NCBI GenBank assembly: GCA_902562425.1
Contig: CACETF010000004.1
Location: 62,001 to 126,000, forward strand
From: Porticoccaceae bacterium
Lineage (GTDB): Bacteria > Pseudomonadota > Gammaproteobacteria > Pseudomonadales > Porticoccaceae
Direction: 5' to 3'
DNA length: 64,000 nt
Numbering within the stretch: position 1 is the stretch's first letter; each line of letters begins with the position of its first letter. Positions 8,864-19,995 of the stretch are shown piece after piece. The notes beneath the pieces are model-generated. The model was not told the DNA's origin and did not search any database. It saw nothing but the letters and a program-made list of their open reading frames with translations. A program made the position numbers and the translations under genes.

Positions 8864-9220
8864 TTACTTTTTCTTTCCCCACTTTGCAGGCTTCATAAAC
8901 TCCTCTTTGGAGAGAAGCCCGTCGCCATTTAAATCCCGACTTTTCATACGAGATTCTAATTGTGACTCAGGCGTCCAGTCGGGGTTCCTCTCCCACGGAG
9001 GAGTACCCTGTTGAGAGCGTATCATCCCCAAGAATTCAGAATTATCCAAATTACCATCACTATTTTTGTCCCACGAGGAGAAATAATTACTTCTTTTTTC
9101 AATTCTTTCTGATTTATCAGTTTTCATGTCTTTTTTATGTTCATCCGAAAAGATACATCCGCTAAAAAATAAAGCGAATAAAACTAAAGGAACTACTATT
9201 TGCGTTTTTACATTAAACAT
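8864..9220 (-). CDS. EF-hand lipoprotein
   Basis: I chose the ATG at 9220 because it follows AGAGGAGAG at good distance; the frame also opens further upstream. The product has 118 residues: a short hydrophobic signal with lipobox FFSGC (Cys22), a charged linker, and two EF-hand loops, DKNSDGNLDNSE and DLNGDGLLSKEE. It should be a calcium-binding lipoprotein of the inner or outer membrane. It sits alone between two tRNA genes on the same strand. Its function is unknown. Confidence 0.75.
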   Translation of the reverse strand: MFNVKTQIVVPLVLFALFFSGCIFSDEHKKDMKTDKSERIEKRSNYFSSWDKNSDGNLDNSEFLGMIRSQQGTPPWERNPDWTPESQLESRMKSRDLNGDGLLSKEEFMKPAKWGKKK

Positions 9221-9486
9221 GTAAACACTCTCCTCTAAAAGTAATTTAAGCCCCACACCATTATAGATTTTTTAATCAGCACATAGTAAATCTCTAAGTG
9301 CGAAAAACCACCCATCAGCACTCAACGGCCTTTTGCCCAGTCTTCTTGACCCGGATTCTATATTTCTTATCTTCTTAATTTCTAACCAATCCCGAACATT
9401 AAAAGTATCGGGTGAAAATACTTTTCTATAATTAATTCAAAATTTCTCGTATTAAAATGCATAAAAGCTAATTTTACTGAGCGGAA

Positions 9487-9562
9487 TGGCGTCCCGTAGG
9501 GGAGTCGAACCCCTGTTACCGCCGTGAAAGGGCGGTGTCCTAGGCCTCTAGACGAACGGGAC
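9487..9562 (-). tRNA. tRNA-Glu (TTC)
   Basis: A 76-base cloverleaf. The acceptor GTCCCGT pairs with ACGGGAC, the anticodon loop CTTTCAC has anticodon TTC, the T arm contains GGTTCGACTCC, the discriminator is G and CCA is encoded. The following stretch 9563-9881 holds no gene I can support; it should contain the promoters of this tRNA and of alaA. Confidence 0.97.
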
Positions 9563-9881
9563 ATCTAAAACTCGGCAATAGGTCAAGTTCAAGCAAACCA
9601 ATTGTTGTTTGAACGCTTACTTCCGTAAGCTTCAAGCACTGTAAACCCTAAATCTCGCCGCGCCACAATTATACCGTTTTTCCTTTTTGGAGCAATAATT
9701 CAATCAAAACTTAAAGGTTCATGATCAAAAAATGACTGATAAAAAACTTTCATGCCAAAAAGTTATTCCTCAGACGGCAAGGTTTTTGTAAACCCAACAT
9801 TTCTCAGCAAATAAAATTCAAATAGGCGCGCAAATAACATGAGATTCGCTACAATATAACTTTTAAGATTTGTGGTTAACT

Positions 9882-11099
9882 ATGTCAAAAGTCCTTCTTA
9901 AGTCATCCAAGCTTAATGATGCCCATTATGATATCCGCGGTCCCGTCCTTGATCACGCGAACTTGCTGGAGGAGCAGGGCCAAAAAATAATCAAACTCAA
10001 CATAGGTAACCCAGCAGCATTTGGGTTCGATGCACCCGACGAAATTTTTTATGACGTCATTCAAAATCTTCGCGGAGCGCAAGGCTATAGTGACAGCAAA
10101 GGAATTTACTCAGCCAGAAAAGCTGTCATGCAACGTTATCAGGCACTTGGTATAAGAGACGTTAGTGTTGAGGATGTGATTATGGGTAATGGCGTAAGCG
10201 AGCTCATAGTGATGGCAATGCAAGCCCTACTCAACAATGGTGATGAAGTGCTCATCCCAGCACCCGATTATCCGTTGTGGACCGCAGCAACATCAATTAG
10301 TGGGGGCGTCCCAGTGCACTATCTGTGCGATGAAAATGATACTTGGCAGCCAATGATTTCTGACATCGAAAGCAAAATCACAAACAAAACTCGGGCGCTA
10401 GTGGTGATAAATCCGAACAACCCCACAGGAGCGATTTATTCACCAGAAATGTTAGATCAACTGGTAACTGTTGCAGAAGAAAATAATCTCATTGTGCTTG
10501 CAGACGAAATTTACGATCGGATTTTATATGACGACGAGGAACACATTCCCCTCTCCAAAAAAGTTAAAAACACACTTTGCCTTACCTTTAATGGGCTGTC
10601 TAAAGCTTATCGTCTTGCTGGGTTCCGCTCTGGGTGGCTGCTCGCAAGCGGTCAAAAGGACAGTGCAAAAGATTATTTAGATGGCCTGCTAATGCTCGCG
10701 TCTATGAGATTATGCGCAAACGTACCAGCAATGCTAGCGGTACAGACAGCGCTTGGTGGGTATCAAACCATTAATGATTTAGTAAAACCTGGCGGCCGAC
10801 TCCGAGAACAACGTGATCTTGCGTTCGAGCTTATGTCATCCATTCCGGGTGTTACATGTGTAAAGCCAAAGGCTGCCATGTACTTGTTTCCAAAATTGGA
10901 CCCCGATGTCTACCCAATACTAAATGATGAAAAATTAGTTTTGGATTTTTTAAAAGCTGAGCGTGTCTTGTTGGTCCAGGGCAGCGCTTTTAATTGGCCG
11001 GAAAAACAGCATTTTCGACTTGTTTTTCTCCCTGATAAAGGAGAACTTACGGAGGCAATCAGTAGGCTTGCAAGATTTCTAGACCGACTTCGTAATTGA
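9882..11099 (+). CDS. alaA: Alanine aminotransferase, AlaA type
   Basis: The product has 405 residues from the ATG at 9882 (the frame also opens with a TTG four codons earlier). It is a class I/II PLP-dependent aminotransferase: NPNNPTGAIY, ADEIYDRILYDD, and the Schiff-base lysine in NGLSKAYRLAGFRSGW (K241). The N-terminal LKSSKLNDAHYDIRGP and the overall length match AlaA, which makes alanine from pyruvate and glutamate. Its last 21 bases overlap the 3' end of pdxB on the other strand. Confidence 0.88.
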   Translation: MSKVLLKSSKLNDAHYDIRGPVLDHANLLEEQGQKIIKLNIGNPAAFGFDAPDEIFYDVIQNLRGAQGYSDSKGIYSARKAVMQRYQALGIRDVSVEDVIMGNGVSELIVMAMQALLNNGDEVLIPAPDYPLWTAATSISGGVPVHYLCDENDTWQPMISDIESKITNKTRALVVINPNNPTGAIYSPEMLDQLVTVAEENNLIVLADEIYDRILYDDEEHIPLSKKVKNTLCLTFNGLSKAYRLAGFRSGWLLASGQKDSAKDYLDGLLMLASMRLCANVPAMLAVQTALGGYQTINDLVKPGGRLREQRDLAFELMSSIPGVTCVKPKAAMYLFPKLDPDVYPILNDEKLVLDFLKAERVLLVQGSAFNWPEKQHFRLVFLPDKGELTEAISRLARFLDRLRN

Positions 11100-12200
11100 T
11101 GACCCTGGGTCTGTAAAACCAAGAGCCTTAAGATCATTACCGAACCTGCCTGCGTGAGTAACTTGATAATCAGCGAACTCATATCGACCACGATAATTTC
11201 TTCTGTATCGATCGAAAGCCTCACTCACATTTTTGTCACTCAATACAGCTGCCCTAAATTCTAGGTCATCCTCTCGGACGTCGTACGCTGATAATATAAT
11301 GGTATTAAGCGTGGTTATCGCATCTTTTATACGAATGGCATTGGATGCACGCTTGATTTTGTTGCACTCCACCAATTTATTACGGCGCCACTTTTGATAA
11401 GATCTACGCAGTATCGCAACTGCCCTTCGCTTACCCTCAAAACTGTTACCAGCAATGTGCCCAGTGGCAATATCTGCATTTTGAGCCAGTGCTACATCAA
11501 TATTGGGTTCCGAATCCCATACATCCAATGCAACGTTGATATCATTTTTGTGCAGTAGTCGGTCCAAAAGCGCATGACTATCTATGATACCACCGCGACC
11601 AGTGTTAATGAGAAGGCTGCCAGGCGCCAAAATTTTAATTCCTTGCTCATCAATTAAGCCAGACGTTGGATAAGTTCCGTCATAAGTAAATGGGGTGTGC
11701 AACGAAATAACATCGCAATTCAAAGCTTTCTCCAAAGAATTTAAATCGGGGACCAGAGTCTCATTCAGATAGGGATCATAAACAACAGTCTTCACTTTCA
11801 ATGCCTTCAACGTTCGATAAAGGCGTCCCCCAATATTTCCGCAACCAATGATTCCGACACAAAGCTCTCTCCAGTTCTCGCGCAACCGACATAACACCGA
11901 AAATACATACTGCACTACGGCATTGGCATTACATCCTGGCGCATATGAAAAATGAATACCTCTAGTGCGAAGGTAATTTAGATCTATGTGATCAATACCC
12001 GCTGTCGCAGAACCAACGAATTTAATATCTGAATTTTCCAGCAAAAGTCTATCAACTTTAGTGACCGATCTCACCAATAGAATATCAGCATCACTAACAA
12101 AATCAGATGTAATTTCACGACCCGGGATACACTGCAAATGATCATCGGAACCAAAAAAAATCTCAAGGTCGGGAATATCAATGTCTGCAATAATTTTCAT
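11079..12200 (-). CDS. pdxB: Erythronate-4-phosphate dehydrogenase
   Basis: The product has 373 residues. It catalyses the second step of the DXP-dependent pyridoxal phosphate pathway. It is a D-2-hydroxyacid dehydrogenase with the NAD loop GCGNIGG (119-125) and catalytic candidates R202 (NTGRGG), E231 (WDSEP) and H248 (TGHIAG). The N-terminal ADIDIP and TAGIDHID are typical of PdxB. Its 3' end runs 21 bases into alaA, so the two genes converge and share sequence. It makes the cofactor that neighbouring aminotransferases use, though this is probably coincidental. Confidence 0.9.
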   Translation of the reverse strand: MKIIADIDIPDLEIFFGSDDHLQCIPGREITSDFVSDADILLVRSVTKVDRLLLENSDIKFVGSATAGIDHIDLNYLRTRGIHFSYAPGCNANAVVQYVFSVLCRLRENWRELCVGIIGCGNIGGRLYRTLKALKVKTVVYDPYLNETLVPDLNSLEKALNCDVISLHTPFTYDGTYPTSGLIDEQGIKILAPGSLLINTGRGGIIDSHALLDRLLHKNDINVALDVWDSEPNIDVALAQNADIATGHIAGNSFEGKRRAVAILRRSYQKWRRNKLVECNKIKRASNAIRIKDAITTLNTIILSAYDVREDDLEFRAAVLSDKNVSEAFDRYRRNYRGRYEFADYQVTHAGRFGNDLKALGFTDPGSSITKSV

Positions 12201-12445
12201 TTACAAATTTCAAAAATCTTAGATGTTAAAAACAACCAACAATTAGTTGATAGTAGTGACAGTGCGATAATAAACCAAGTTAAATGTACTCAGTGAGTTA
12301 ATTGTGGCACCCAGGACTTGGATAAAAAGTCTGAGAGCTTGAGGATAGATCTCTGATCTGAACCAATACTTTGCCTTATGAGCAATCAACAAAGTGAAAC
12401 AGCTCTGGGTGGTAATCGCTCAGATCATCCACACAGGGGTAAAAA

Positions 12446-12628
12446 ATGGCCGCACATACCTTGCTGAACGTCAAACATTTGTTGTGGGCTGTAGCCTCCG
12501 TATTTTTTAGTGTCGCTACTCTCTCACAAAGCAACATTCCGGCACATACGAGTATTCACATTCCAACATTTCCTGAATCCAAATACCGCACGATATCGGT
12601 GTGCAGTCCCATGCAAGGTGCTGACTAG
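12446..12628 (+). CDS. Possible small exported peptide
   Basis: A 60-codon frame preceded by ACAGGGGT five bases before the ATG. The N-terminus (LLWAVASVFFSVATLSQS) looks like a signal peptide, followed by about 30 residues without a known motif. It lies in the 614-base space between pdxB and accA, where nothing else is recognisable. It may be chance. Confidence 0.3.
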   Translation: MAAHTLLNVKHLLWAVASVFFSVATLSQSNIPAHTSIHIPTFPESKYRTISVCSPMQGAD

Positions 12629-12814
12629 CTTATTTTTTTGTATTATGTGAACTGTGGCGAGGGTATTGTTTGGTCAAGATGAAGTTTCATAATAATTACC
12701 CAGTATAAAGGCAGCTTTCTTATTTCATATTGCGAAAGACTCACCGAAGCGCTATAAATCTTGCAACACATAGAAGCTCAAATAGGATCTGAAAAATATC
12801 AACGAGTAGAAAAA

Positions 12815-13774
12815 TTAGCTACCGACTGAGGCACCAATCCCCATCAAACGATCATAGCGACGATCAAGTAAAATTTTAAGATCAGTTTTTCGAAGCTCAT
12901 CCAGTTGCGTTATCAACCGCATCTTTAGCGTTTTGCAGATCGTTTCGACATCCCGGTGCGCCCCACCGAGCGGCTCACTTATTGTTTCGTCAATAATACC
13001 TAGTTGCTTAAGGTGCGTCGATGTCACCCCCATCGCCTCCGCTGCTTGCGGGGCTTTTTCTGATGATTTCCAGATAATGTTTGCACATCCCTCAGGTGAA
13101 ATAACGAAATAAGTGCTGTACTGCAGCATATTCAGTTTATCCCCTACCCCAATCGCCAGAGCACCGCCTGAGCTTCCCTCGCCAATTACAGTACAAACTA
13201 TGGGGGCGCGAAGTCGGGACATGACTGCGAGATTGCGTGCGATTGCCTCTGATATGTTTCGCTCCTCAGATTCAATACCGGGATAGGCTCCCGGAGTATC
13301 GATTAAAGTTAACACCGGCATTCCGAATCGCTCTGCCATCTCCATAACGCGCAGAGCTTTGCGATACCCCTCTGCTTTCGGCATACCAAAGTTTCGCGTT
13401 ATTTTTTCATTAACACTCCTACCTTTTTCCTGTCCGATTACGACTACCGGCTGCCCATCAAGACGACCTACCCCAGCAATTATTGCACTGTCATCACCAA
13501 AATGTCTGTCTCCGTGAAGCTCATCCCAATCGGTAAAAATTCTATTTATATAATCGCTGCTATGGGGCCGCTGTGGATGGCGTGCTACCTGAACTACTTG
13601 CCAAGGCGTCAGCTTGCTATATATTTTATCAGTTAATTTGCGAGATTTTGCTTTTAATTTGGAAACTTCGTCCGCTATATTCAACCCATCACCACCGCCA
13701 ACAAGCTGCAATTCGCCAATTTTCGCTTCCAACTCTGCGACTGGTTGTTCGAAAGATAAATATTTCAAGTCCAT
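12815..13774 (-). CDS. accA: Acetyl-CoA carboxylase carboxyltransferase subunit alpha
   Basis: The product has 319 residues, the usual length. AccA pairs with AccD to move the carboxyl group from biotin to acetyl-CoA, giving malonyl-CoA for fatty acid synthesis. PLTPWQVVQ-like, [20 protein letters not shown] and [11 protein letters not shown] blocks of the family are all present. It closes the envelope block just after dnaE, as in other gammaproteobacteria, 87 bases downstream. Confidence 0.97.
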   Translation of the reverse strand: MDLKYLSFEQPVAELEAKIGELQLVGGGDGLNIADEVSKLKAKSRKLTDKIYSKLTPWQVVQVARHPQRPHSSDYINRIFTDWDELHGDRHFGDDSAIIAGVGRLDGQPVVVIGQEKGRSVNEKITRNFGMPKAEGYRKALRVMEMAERFGMPVLTLIDTPGAYPGIESEERNISEAIARNLAVMSRLRAPIVCTVIGEGSSGGALAIGVGDKLNMLQYSTYFVISPEGCANIIWKSSEKAPQAAEAMGVTSTHLKQLGIIDETISEPLGGAHRDVETICKTLKMRLITQLDELRKTDLKILLDRRYDRLMGIGASVGS

Positions 13775-13861
13775 CAGATAAAACCAAACAACGCAAGGGA
13801 TATATATATTATCATTTCCCGGACAATAGCTACAGTCAAACGTGCAACTGCAACCAATTTG

Positions 13862-16800
13862 TCAGAGGTATCTTATAGTGACGCTATCTGGACCAAAACT
13901 GTCGCGTAACTTATGCAGCAGATCATCATGTGGCTTTATATTCCAATTAGCTCCAAGACAAAGTTTCGCATCGCCAAAACTTTGTCTGTAATCGATTACC
14001 ACTGGGCAAGCCCCCCCTCGATATTCCGTCAACATGTTTTCAACCTGAAGTACCCAATTGTCTTTGCTATTGTCGATAACTATTTCAATATGCTTTACGT
14101 TAGCGCAGCGAGCCTCATATACAGACTGTATCGATTCCGCCACTATCTTAAGTCCTCCCGTAAAAGAATCGCCAGAAACACTGCCGCGCACTACAATAAC
14201 CTGATCCTTGATAAAAAGATGTTTGTATGCGTGATATTTCTCTGCGTACACCGAGACCTCCAAACGCCCCGTTTTATCATCCAAAACCAAAAATGCATAA
14301 TTATCACCTCGCCTATTTTTCATTATTCTGATACTCACTAACAGACCCGCAACCGAGAATATTTTGTTGCTCCCGGAAACCTTTGAAATAGATGTTACAC
14401 ACATACTTGCCAATTCATGATTATAGGCATCAATTGGGTGACCCGTTAAAAACAACCCAAGAGTCTCTTTCTCTCCTTCTAATCTTTCTTTGCTTTGCAA
14501 AGACCTCACAGCCAGATTGTTTTTAAATTTTTTACTACCCACCTTTGAGGTAAGCGAATCACCGAAAATATCAGAGATTCCACTAACTTTGTTATGCATA
14601 TTCTGTTCAGATAGTCTAATAGCCTCCTCTGATGATTCGAGTAGTGTTGCTCTTCGATAATTTATGTCGCCTTGACTAATCTGATCGAGGGCACCGGATC
14701 GAATTAAAGCGTCTAAGACACGTTTATTTACCTTCCGGTAATCTACCCGATCACAAAAATCAAAAATATCTCGAAAAGGACCACCGTCTCTCCTCGAGTC
14801 AACAATATTAGCCACCGGCCCAGCGCCTACTCCCTTAATCGCCCCCAATCCGTAAAGGATTTCCTTTTCGTCATTAACACTAAATTGGAAATCGCCATTA
14901 TTTATATCCGGCGGAAGCAAAACAAGATTGAGGTGGCGACATTCCTCAATAAAACTAACCACCTTATCTGTATTATCCATATCTGATGAGATGCTCGCTG
15001 CCATGAACTCTGATGGATAATGGGTTTTAAGCCATGCCGTCTGGTAGGCAATTAATGCATAGGCTGCTGAATGCGATTTATTGAAGCCATATCCTGCGAA
15101 TTTTTCCATAAGTTCAAAAATATTAGCCGCTAACCGCTCAGTGAATCCCTTGCGTTTGGCTCCAGTTAGAAAACTCTCTCGCTGTTCCGCCATTTTAACG
15201 ACATCTTTTTTCCCCATTGCGCGTCGCAGCAAATCCGCCTTCCCCAAAGTGAACCCACCCATAATTTGAGCGATTTGCATAACCTGCTCCTGATACAAAA
15301 TTATCCCATAAGTCGACTCTAAGCATTGTTTTAGGCAGTGGTGTTGATACTCAGAATGCGGGTAACTAATTTTTGCTCTCCCCTTTTTTCTGTCTATAAA
15401 ATCATCAACCATACCGGACTGAAGCGGTCCAGGCCGAAACAATGCCACCAACGCAATAATATCCTCGAATCGATCAGGACCGAGCTTACGGATTAACTCT
15501 TTCATCCCGCGTGATTCCAGCTGAAAGATCGCTGTGGTATCTCCGCTCTGCATTAACTTATAAGTATCTGAATCATCGAGAGGTATATTCTCTAAAATCA
15601 GTGGTTCTTCATTCATTCCTTTTGACGCATTTATCATGGATAGCGTCCGATCAATAATCGTAAGTGTCCTTAGACCAAGAAAGTCGAACTTTACTAAACC
15701 TACATCTTCAACATCATTTTTATCAAAATGAGTAACTCTGGCACCCCCCCCCCTCGTCACAATATATAGGGGAGAAATCGATAATCTTAGTTGGCGCTAT
15801 GACAACGCCACCCGCGTGTTTTCCACAATTTCTTATAATTCCCTCTAACTTCAGTGCCAACGACCATATTTCTTCTATATCTGAGTCCTCTTCAATCCAC
15901 TCGCGAAGTATTTTTTCTTGCGTGTAAGCCCTTTCAAGGGTCATTCCAACCTCAAAGGGAATCATCTTGGACAAACGATCTGCTAAGGAATATGATTTTC
16001 CTTGCACTCTGGCAACGTCCCTTACAACAGCTCTGGCCGCCATAGTGCCGAAGGTAACTATCTGGGAAACAGAATCATGGCCATATCTGTCTGCAACGTA
16101 AGCAATGACTCTATCACGACCGTCCATGCAGAAATCAATATCAAAATCAGGCATGGAAACACGCTCAGGGTTTAGGAACCGCTCAAATAAAAGATCATAC
16201 ATTATGGGATCAATGTCTGTTATTTTTAACGCAAAAGCTACCAAAGATCCAGCGCCGGAACCTCTTCCGGGTCCAACTGGAATTTTCTCATCCTTAGCCC
16301 AACGAATAAAATCCATTACGATCAAAAAATACCCGGTGAAGCCCATTTCTATAATTATTTTAAGCTCAGCTTTTAATCTCTCTCGATAGAGGTTTTTGTC
16401 TCTAACCGACAGAATTGATGAGAATGAAGAGAACCGGTTTTCAAGCCCTTGTTCTGAAATGTGCATAAAATATTCACTGGGGGTCATTTTTTCAGGAATC
16501 GGAAATTCGGGTAAAAATGACTGACCCAGTTGTAACTCAATGGTGCAGCGTTTAGCAATCTCAACAGTATTGACTATAGCCTCTGGTATATCCTCGAATA
16601 AAGTAGACATTTCTTCAGTTGACCGCAGGTATTGCTGATTAGAATAACGCTTGTCTCGACGCGGATCACCGAGGGTACGCCCCTCATGAATACAAACCCT
16701 CGCCTCATGAGCTTCAAATTCAGATGCATCTATGAAAACAACATCATTAGTCGCTACAACAGGTTTTTTGTGTCTTTGAGCAAAACTTATGGCCGCAGTA

Positions 16801-17342
16801 ATATACTGATCCTCTCCATAACGCCCCGTACGCTGCAACTCAATGTAAAATCTATTCGGAAAGAAAGACTCGAATTCTTTTAAAAGTTTATCGGCATCAT
16901 CACTTCTTCCAGAAATAAGCGCCTGTCCTAGACTCCCATTAACACCGCCAGACAGAGCTATTAGTCCCTCGCTTCTTCCATTAAGCCAGTCAAGCTTGAT
17001 ATAGGGTTTGCCTTGACGCTGACCGTCTTTGTAGGCCAACGAAATAATTTCAGTAAGGTTTTTATACCCGATTATATTTTGCACCAACAATAAGAGGTGA
17101 GAGGTTTCTCCTACATTATTAGGATTAATTACTCTCAGATCTGCACCCAAAATTGCTTTGACACCGGCCGCTTCAGCCTCTTTATAAAATTTTACCAATG
17201 CGAAAAAATTAGTAAAATCAGTTACCGCAACCGCAGGCATGTTTTGCTGAACCACATTTTTAATCAGTGGTTTTATTCGCACAAGACTATCCTCTAAAGA
17301 ATACTCGGTACGCAACCTCAGGTGAACGAAAGATTCTGTCAT
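13862..17342 (-). CDS. dnaE: DNA polymerase III alpha subunit, interrupted by an apparent +1 base in a G run
   Basis: Two overlapping frames together give a full DnaE. The first (ATG at 17342) carries the PHP domain and the polymerase acidic motif PDFDIDF, and runs to IYCDEGGG. The second continues with ARVTHFDKNDVEDVGLVKFDFLGL, the helix-hairpin-helix part and the OB fold to 13862. The join is the ten-G run at 15744-15753 (minus strand). With nine G the protein would be continuous at 1159 residues, against 1160 in E. coli. DnaE is essential, so a sequencing error or slippage is likelier than a true null. It lies between rnhB and accA as in E. coli. Confidence 0.95.
15744..15753 (-). repeat. 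Homopolymer of ten G (minus strand) at the dnaE frame break
   Basis: Ten consecutive C on the plus strand. Nine would restore the dnaE frame through CDEGGGARVT. The tract lies in a region of DnaE that varies in sequence between the conserved blocks APxYCDE and VTxFDK. Confidence 0.9.
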
Positions 17343-17506
17343 TAAATTGCTCAAAAGCAGTGTTTCAGGAGTGGCAAATTAACCAAAAGTCACTTCTAAA
17401 TCCATAAATAATTTTCCAGATTGATTCATGAGAATCCTAAATATATTTCAAGCTCAAATTTGTCTCTCGGAATATGAAAAACCTAGCTGATACCTTTCCC
17501 TAGAAA

Positions 17507-18094
17507 CTATCGATTAACCAGTGGGGCGAATGAAAATCTATGAATAGGGCTAGGGCCTATATCTTTCAATAAGCTAAGGTGCCTCGCAGTTCCATACCCC
17601 TTATTGGAGGAAAAATCATATCCAGGATGTTGTTTATCATTTTCGATCATTTCTTTATCACGAATAACTTTAGCTAGAATTGATGCTGCACTGATTGAGT
17701 CCACAAATCCATCTCCACCGATTATAAACTCACTCAAATAAGACCATTTTGGTAGGACATTTCCATCTACAGCTACGAAATCCGGTTGGACTCTCAAATT
17801 ATTGACAGCTCGCGTCATTGCGTTCAAAGTCGCCTGTAAAATGTTTACATCATCAATTTCATCCGATTCCGAACGACCAACGCTGAAGCATATCGCGCGA
17901 TCGATTATTTGAGAATATAAAGAGAGCCTGCGAGACCCCCTCAACTGCTTTGAATCCGCTAACCCCTTTATTTTTTCATCTCTAGGAAGAATAACTGCCA
18001 CTGCAACAACGGGACCAGCCAAAGCACCCCTCCCAACTTCATCCACTCCTGCCAGATATTTACAATCTTTGGGAGGTAACCATACTTTTGTCAT
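17507..18094 (-). CDS. rnhB: Ribonuclease HII
   Basis: The product has 195 residues. It removes ribonucleotides and RNA from RNA-DNA hybrids. AGVDEVGRGALAGPVV holds the first two acidic catalytic residues, with AVDGN and SILAKVIRDKEM following as in the family. Its ATG overlaps the lpxB stop by four bases (ATGA), so translation is coupled. The next gene, dnaE, follows after 164 bases. Confidence 0.96.
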   Translation of the reverse strand: MTKVWLPPKDCKYLAGVDEVGRGALAGPVVAVAVILPRDEKIKGLADSKQLRGSRRLSLYSQIIDRAICFSVGRSESDEIDDVNILQATLNAMTRAVNNLRVQPDFVAVDGNVLPKWSYLSEFIIGGDGFVDSISAASILAKVIRDKEMIENDKQHPGYDFSSNKGYGTARHLSLLKDIGPSPIHRFSFAPLVNR

Positions 18095-19224
18095 TGAATT
18101 AGCTCTTCAATAGCCGCCGCAGCCAGCATTCCAGAATCCAGTCTTAGTGAGTCATGCAAGGCAAGAAATTCGTCCTCGAGTTTCCTCTCAAGAGGACAAT
18201 TGAATAGTTCTAAAACTGCCGCAGTCAAATTTTCAGAAGTTGCAGCGTCCTGAATAAATTCTGGAACTAACAATTTGTTTGAGAGTAAATTGGGTAGTGC
18301 TATGTAGGGCGTTTTTACTAACAGCGACAATATCATGAAAGTCAACATACCCAAACGATAACTCACCACCATCGGTTTTTTCAATAGCATTGCCTCCAGG
18401 GAAGAGGTGCCAGAGGTCAGTAATATCACGTTAGCTGCCTCCATAGCCTGACGCGCTCCTAAAAGTATAATTTTTATATACGGTTGTGATCTTCGACTTA
18501 GTAATCCGATTAATTGTTCATACCTATACTGATTTGAGGCGGGTACTAGCACCACCAGGTCTTGTTTTTCGTTAAAAACATTTGTCGCAACGTCAAAAAA
18601 TAGTTCTGCCATCAACTCAACTTCATTTTCTCTACTTCCCGGCATCAAAGTGAGCACTGGAATTTCTGCTGATAAACCAAGAATAGACCTTGCTTGCCCC
18701 ATATTTGGAAATCTTGGAAATTTTGATGCAATGGGATGACCAACATATCGCTCTTTCATACCATGCTGCCTATAAAATTCACTCTCGAACGGGAATAAAG
18801 TCAACATGAGGTCAACCCCTCTCTTTATCCTAGAGATTCTTCCTTGTCTCCATGCCCAAACAGAAGGGCTGACGTAGTGTACTGTTTTAACATCAGAGCG
18901 GCGAAGTTCACATTCTATATTTAAATTAAAATCTGGGGCATCGATCCCAATATATGCCAGAGGTTTGCGAATCTTATAACGTTTTACAATGTTCCGACGT
19001 ATTGAAAGCAATTCTCCGAGACGTTTAAGGGGATCCCAAAAGCCCATTATTGAGAGCCGCTCCATATCGTAATGCGACACAAATCCTTCAGCTTGCATCA
19101 AAGGACCTCCAATACCCTCAAATTTAGCATTCGGATACAGACGCTTGAGAGACCGAACCAGATCAGCACCCAATAGATCGCCAGAGGCTTCGCCAGCTAC
19201 AATTGCAAAAAAGAGTTCCCGCAT
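18091..19224 (-). CDS. lpxB: Lipid-A-disaccharide synthase
   Basis: The product has 377 residues. It joins UDP-diacylglucosamine and lipid X into the lipid A disaccharide at the inner membrane face. VAGEASGDLLGA at the N-terminus, SPSVWAWRQGR, LMPGSRENEV and TSGTSSLEAML are family blocks. It starts three bases after lpxA and overlaps rnhB by four. Confidence 0.96.
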   Translation of the reverse strand: MRELFFAIVAGEASGDLLGADLVRSLKRLYPNAKFEGIGGPLMQAEGFVSHYDMERLSIMGFWDPLKRLGELLSIRRNIVKRYKIRKPLAYIGIDAPDFNLNIECELRRSDVKTVHYVSPSVWAWRQGRISRIKRGVDLMLTLFPFESEFYRQHGMKERYVGHPIASKFPRFPNMGQARSILGLSAEIPVLTLMPGSRENEVELMAELFFDVATNVFNEKQDLVVLVPASNQYRYEQLIGLLSRRSQPYIKIILLGARQAMEAANVILLTSGTSSLEAMLLKKPMVVSYRLGMLTFMILSLLVKTPYIALPNLLSNKLLVPEFIQDAATSENLTAAVLELFNCPLERKLEDEFLALHDSLRLDSGMLAAAAIEELIQ

Positions 19225-19227
19225 GAA

Positions 19228-19995
19228 TTATCGAATAATACCCCTGGTCGAGTTGCGAATTGAATCAATGAATTCAGTGATGATATTATCATCTGATAAG
19301 TTGCTTAATTCTTCAATTGCTTCTCCAACAAGCAAACCTCGGCGGTATAGTATTTTATATGCCCTATTAGCTAACGCGATTTGTGAAGACGAAAATCCTC
19401 TCCGTTTCAATCCCTCACGGTTTATTGTGCGAGGCTCCGCAGGACTTCCAAATGCAGTTACAAAAGCAGGAACATCATGATAAATGAATGCGCCTGGACC
19501 AATAAAACAGTGTGCCCCAATATTTACTCGCTGGTGCACCAACACATAACCTGAAAGGATTGCCCAGTTTCCCACCAACACGTGACCCGCCAAACTCGCG
19601 TTATTGACTAAAATAGCATTGTCACCAATTACACAGTCATGTCCCACATGAGAATACGCCATCAGTAAGTTATTATTACCAATAACGGTCTCCCCACAAT
19701 CCTGAACAGTACCTCGATGAATCGTTACGCCCTCGCGTATAACGTTGTTGTTACCTATCAGTAAACGCGTGGGCTCACCGCCATACTTTAAATCTGGAGT
19801 ATCCTCCCCGACAGAAGAGAACTGAAAAATGGTGTTGCCTCGACCGATAATAGTGGGGCCTTTGATTACGACGTGCGGGCCAATAACGCACCCCTCACCT
19901 ACCCTCACATCGGGTCCGATAAGGCTCCATGGTCCAATGTTTACATTTTTTCCGATCGATGCTGACGGGTCGATAATTGCCGTAGAATCAATCAC
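19228..19995 (-). CDS. lpxA: UDP-N-acetylglucosamine acyltransferase
   Basis: The product has 255 residues, starting at GTG. It is a left-handed beta-helix of hexapeptide repeats that adds the first 3-hydroxyacyl chain to UDP-GlcNAc. MAYSHVGHDCVIGDNAI holds the catalytic His region (VGHDC). The GTG overlaps the fabZ TGA by four bases (GTGA). Confidence 0.96.
   Translation of the reverse strand: MIDSTAIIDPSASIGKNVNIGPWSLIGPDVRVGEGCVIGPHVVIKGPTIIGRGNTIFQFSSVGEDTPDLKYGGEPTRLLIGNNNVIREGVTIHRGTVQDCGETVIGNNNLLMAYSHVGHDCVIGDNAILVNNASLAGHVLVGNWAILSGYVLVHQRVNIGAHCFIGPGAFIYHDVPAFVTAFGSPAEPRTINREGLKRRGFSSSQIALANRAYKILYRRGLLVGEAIEELSNLSDDNIITEFIDSIRNSTRGIIR

Noticed and set aside
8542-9562. Attachment-site repeats at the tRNA genes
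   Set aside because: I looked for a second copy of either tRNA 3' end near the operon borders and found none; no integrase gene is present.
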